From Saccharina japonica (taxonomy: Eukaryota > Sar > Phaeophyceae > Laminariales > Laminariaceae): 64,000 nt of DNA. Under the pieces are notes generated by a model. That model worked only from the letters and a program-made list of their open reading frames with translations. It did no database searches and was not told where the DNA came from. The stretch covers positions 181,481 through 245,480 of the forward strand of contig MEHQ01003689.1 in assembly GCA_008828725.1 (NCBI GenBank), in the 5' to 3' direction. Position 1 is the first letter of the stretch; each line of letters starts with the position of its first letter. The translations under genes were made by a program, and so were the position numbers. Shown piece by piece: positions 49,425-52,400 of this stretch.

Positions 49425-52400
49425 TAGTTGGGCTTCCCAGGAGCAAGGGGGCGATACTCCCACTGCCTTTTGCTCGTACGGTGTCTAAGGCTGCTTCTGC
49501 AAGTCCATAAAAAAAAAACATCTTCTGTTACAGGGGACCATAGTAAATATCATATAATAGAACCAACTTTTGTTCGTAAAAATAGTGAACTATACAGGCT
49601 TTTGTGCGTGCCGTAGGTCCTATTTACTACATTAGCCCACCTCGTTATACTGGCCGGGCGTTCAGCCATGCTGGCCTCAGGCCCGCGCTGTGTTCATTCG
49701 GGGGATCTTTTCATGCGGGGAGGCCGTGAAACCATCGCTTGCCCGCCCCCCATAGCAGAGCATTCTTTGTCTTTACGGTTTTTTCGCGCATTGAAAAAAA
49801 ATCCAAAATAACACGCCCGCGCATCGGAGTAAGTAGTACACGACAATCAAGGGAAATCTATCCAATCAACAATCGAAACTCAGAGCGGCTTATATGTATC
49901 CAATCAACAATTAAAACTCGCGCATCAAATTTTCAAGGGATGGGCCGATACCCGGCCCGGCCCATCACATTTTCAAGGGATGGCCCGGCCCATCACACTT
50001 TCAAGGGATGGGCCGCGGCCCGGCCCAGCCCATCACATTTTCAAATATTGACGGCCCGGCCCGGCCCGGCCCATCAATTTTTTCAGAAGTCTCGGCCCGG
50101 CCCGGCCCGGCCCGGCCCGGCCCATCACTTTTTCCAAAGTCTCGGCCCGGCCCGGCCCGTCACAATTTTCAGATCGGCCCGGCCCGGCCCGGACAAACGG
50201 CCCATGACAAGCCCTGAAAATAACACGCCCGCGCGTCGGAGTAGTACACGACAACCAAGGCAAGTTTAGGCGGCTACGTAACGTATCCAATCAACAATCA
50301 AAAGCGTTCTTGCCACTACTGCTGTACGTAGTCGCTTCGGTTACGCGTATAGAGCAGTAGTACGCACTATCTTCCACTCCCGTTTCGTTCTCGAGGCACT
50401 GAAACAGGGAGAATGAAAAAAAAAAAAAGCATTGCCGGGTATCCGTTTAGTCTACCCGGGTACCCGTCAAAATGGCATTACCAAGTGGGTAGGGTAGAGT
50501 CCGGGCTCCAAACTTCGGCGGGTACCCGTTTCTGGCGGGTGCCCGTAGGATCCTTCTCCTAGCGGGAGGTCAGTCACAGTCACGATCACTTCAACATCCA
50601 AACCTCAAATCACAACAGCCATAAACCATACCGGATCTTTCTACCGCCGGACGTTTCAGGTTTGGCGGCAGCAAGGACAGATCCGTTGACGCATCAGCGG
50701 GAAAAACATGGTAAGGCACCATGCAAATAGAAACTCCCATACCATACCACATGATACTGTAGCCGTTAAACACTACCACCACAATGGCAAACAAAACCGT
50801 TCCATACCATACCATCACCGTTAACGTTTCCGTCACATTGACAAAAAAAAACACATACCATACCATACCTCTCCTTTCTACGGCCGCAAATCAACGCGTC
50901 CAGGTTGGAGATCAGCAAGAACAGGCCCGAAGACATTTAACTCGTGGGAAACAAAGCACTATAAAGCACGGCGAAAATACGAAAACAGCCGATCAATACG
51001 CTACCATGCCATTGCTATTCCAATTGCCACCACAATCCCTTTAAAGATAGTATAGCTGTCGCTAGGAACTCGCGCAGCAGGATATTAGTAACTGTCGTCA
51101 ACTTGTGTGTATTGGTGGGGAAAAGTACAGGAAAAAAAGTCGACGACGTGCGCCGAGAACCCCCGCTGCCCTCCCTTAAGGCGGTACACGCGCATGATGG
51201 CGCAGGCTATGGCTATGAGGATCTGCTCCACTTGCGTGAGGACCGCAGGAAAAATAAATAAAAATCGTCTACTACTATAGAAGTACAGAAAAAATGTTGT
51301 TAACCACTACTTGTACGTGTAGAGTAACAGGTGGTACAGCACCTTCTCAACACAAGAGTCAGGGGTTCGAGACCCGTGTATCACTGCGGATTTCTTTTAT
51401 GTAAGAAAAAAAACATACGTACGTACGTATAGTAGACAGATAAAATTATGAGATACTGATGAAAAATGCAAAAAAAAGTAGTAGACAAAATAAGTTTCTG
51501 AGAATTTGATGAAAAGTGCACATAAAATCAATAGTTTAATCAAGTAAGAAAACGGCCATGGCAATTTTGCCAGGGGTCCCTATCACAAGAGCCTCGGAAT
51601 CCTGCAACTCCTTTCTCCCCCCTGATATCAAGCCGTCCGGGTTGGGCGTTAGCGAGGACAGGCCGGTTGGCATCTTAACCCCCCCCCTACAAAAACATTT
51701 GTAAGGCACCACGAAAATACAAAAATATCCACTCTAGGCAACCTACACCATTACACTTACTATTAAATACCACAATCTCATAAATAACCGTGTGATGCGT
51801 TTGTACCTCCCGGAACCGAGGCGATCGATGCTGGATGTCAAAAACACACCGATGCGAAAAAAAAAAACATATCAGGGTACACCATATAATGCTCTACTCG
51901 TAAACCATATGTACCATAAAATTCAACCATACCATATGCCATCACCATGCCATACGTTACACCGTACCATAAAATATACCATAATCTATACCATACAATA
52001 TCAGACCAGTGTTATGGTACTGCTGGCATGATGTGGAAACGCCTGGTAAATACCTGGTATCAGGTATAATAATCGTATTGGTAGTACTTGGAAGGCGGTA
52101 TCTTAGGTGGGAACCAGGGATGGTTCCCGATGGCTTTTAGCCATCTCACCTGCCTTCTCAGTCGTTCATCACGCGAAAACGGAATAAACCTGCTCTTCTT
52201 CTATCTCTACGCAAACAACACACGTGAGTACCAACGAGTACCCGTTCCATAGGCTGACCTGGCTAGGGATACCCTGTCCTCTTATACCTAGCATCTCTAC
52301 ACTTGGCGTCGACGGCAGGACTAGTCTAAAACGGAGAAAGTTTTTTCGAGGGGGAGAACTTGCCGTCCGGAGGTGACAAAGTGCTCCTCAACTGGGGGGA

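Noticed and set aside
49099-49521. Poly-Ala protein or extra sulfatase exon
   Set aside because: Arises from the CAG tract; exons 1 and 2 already join in frame without it.
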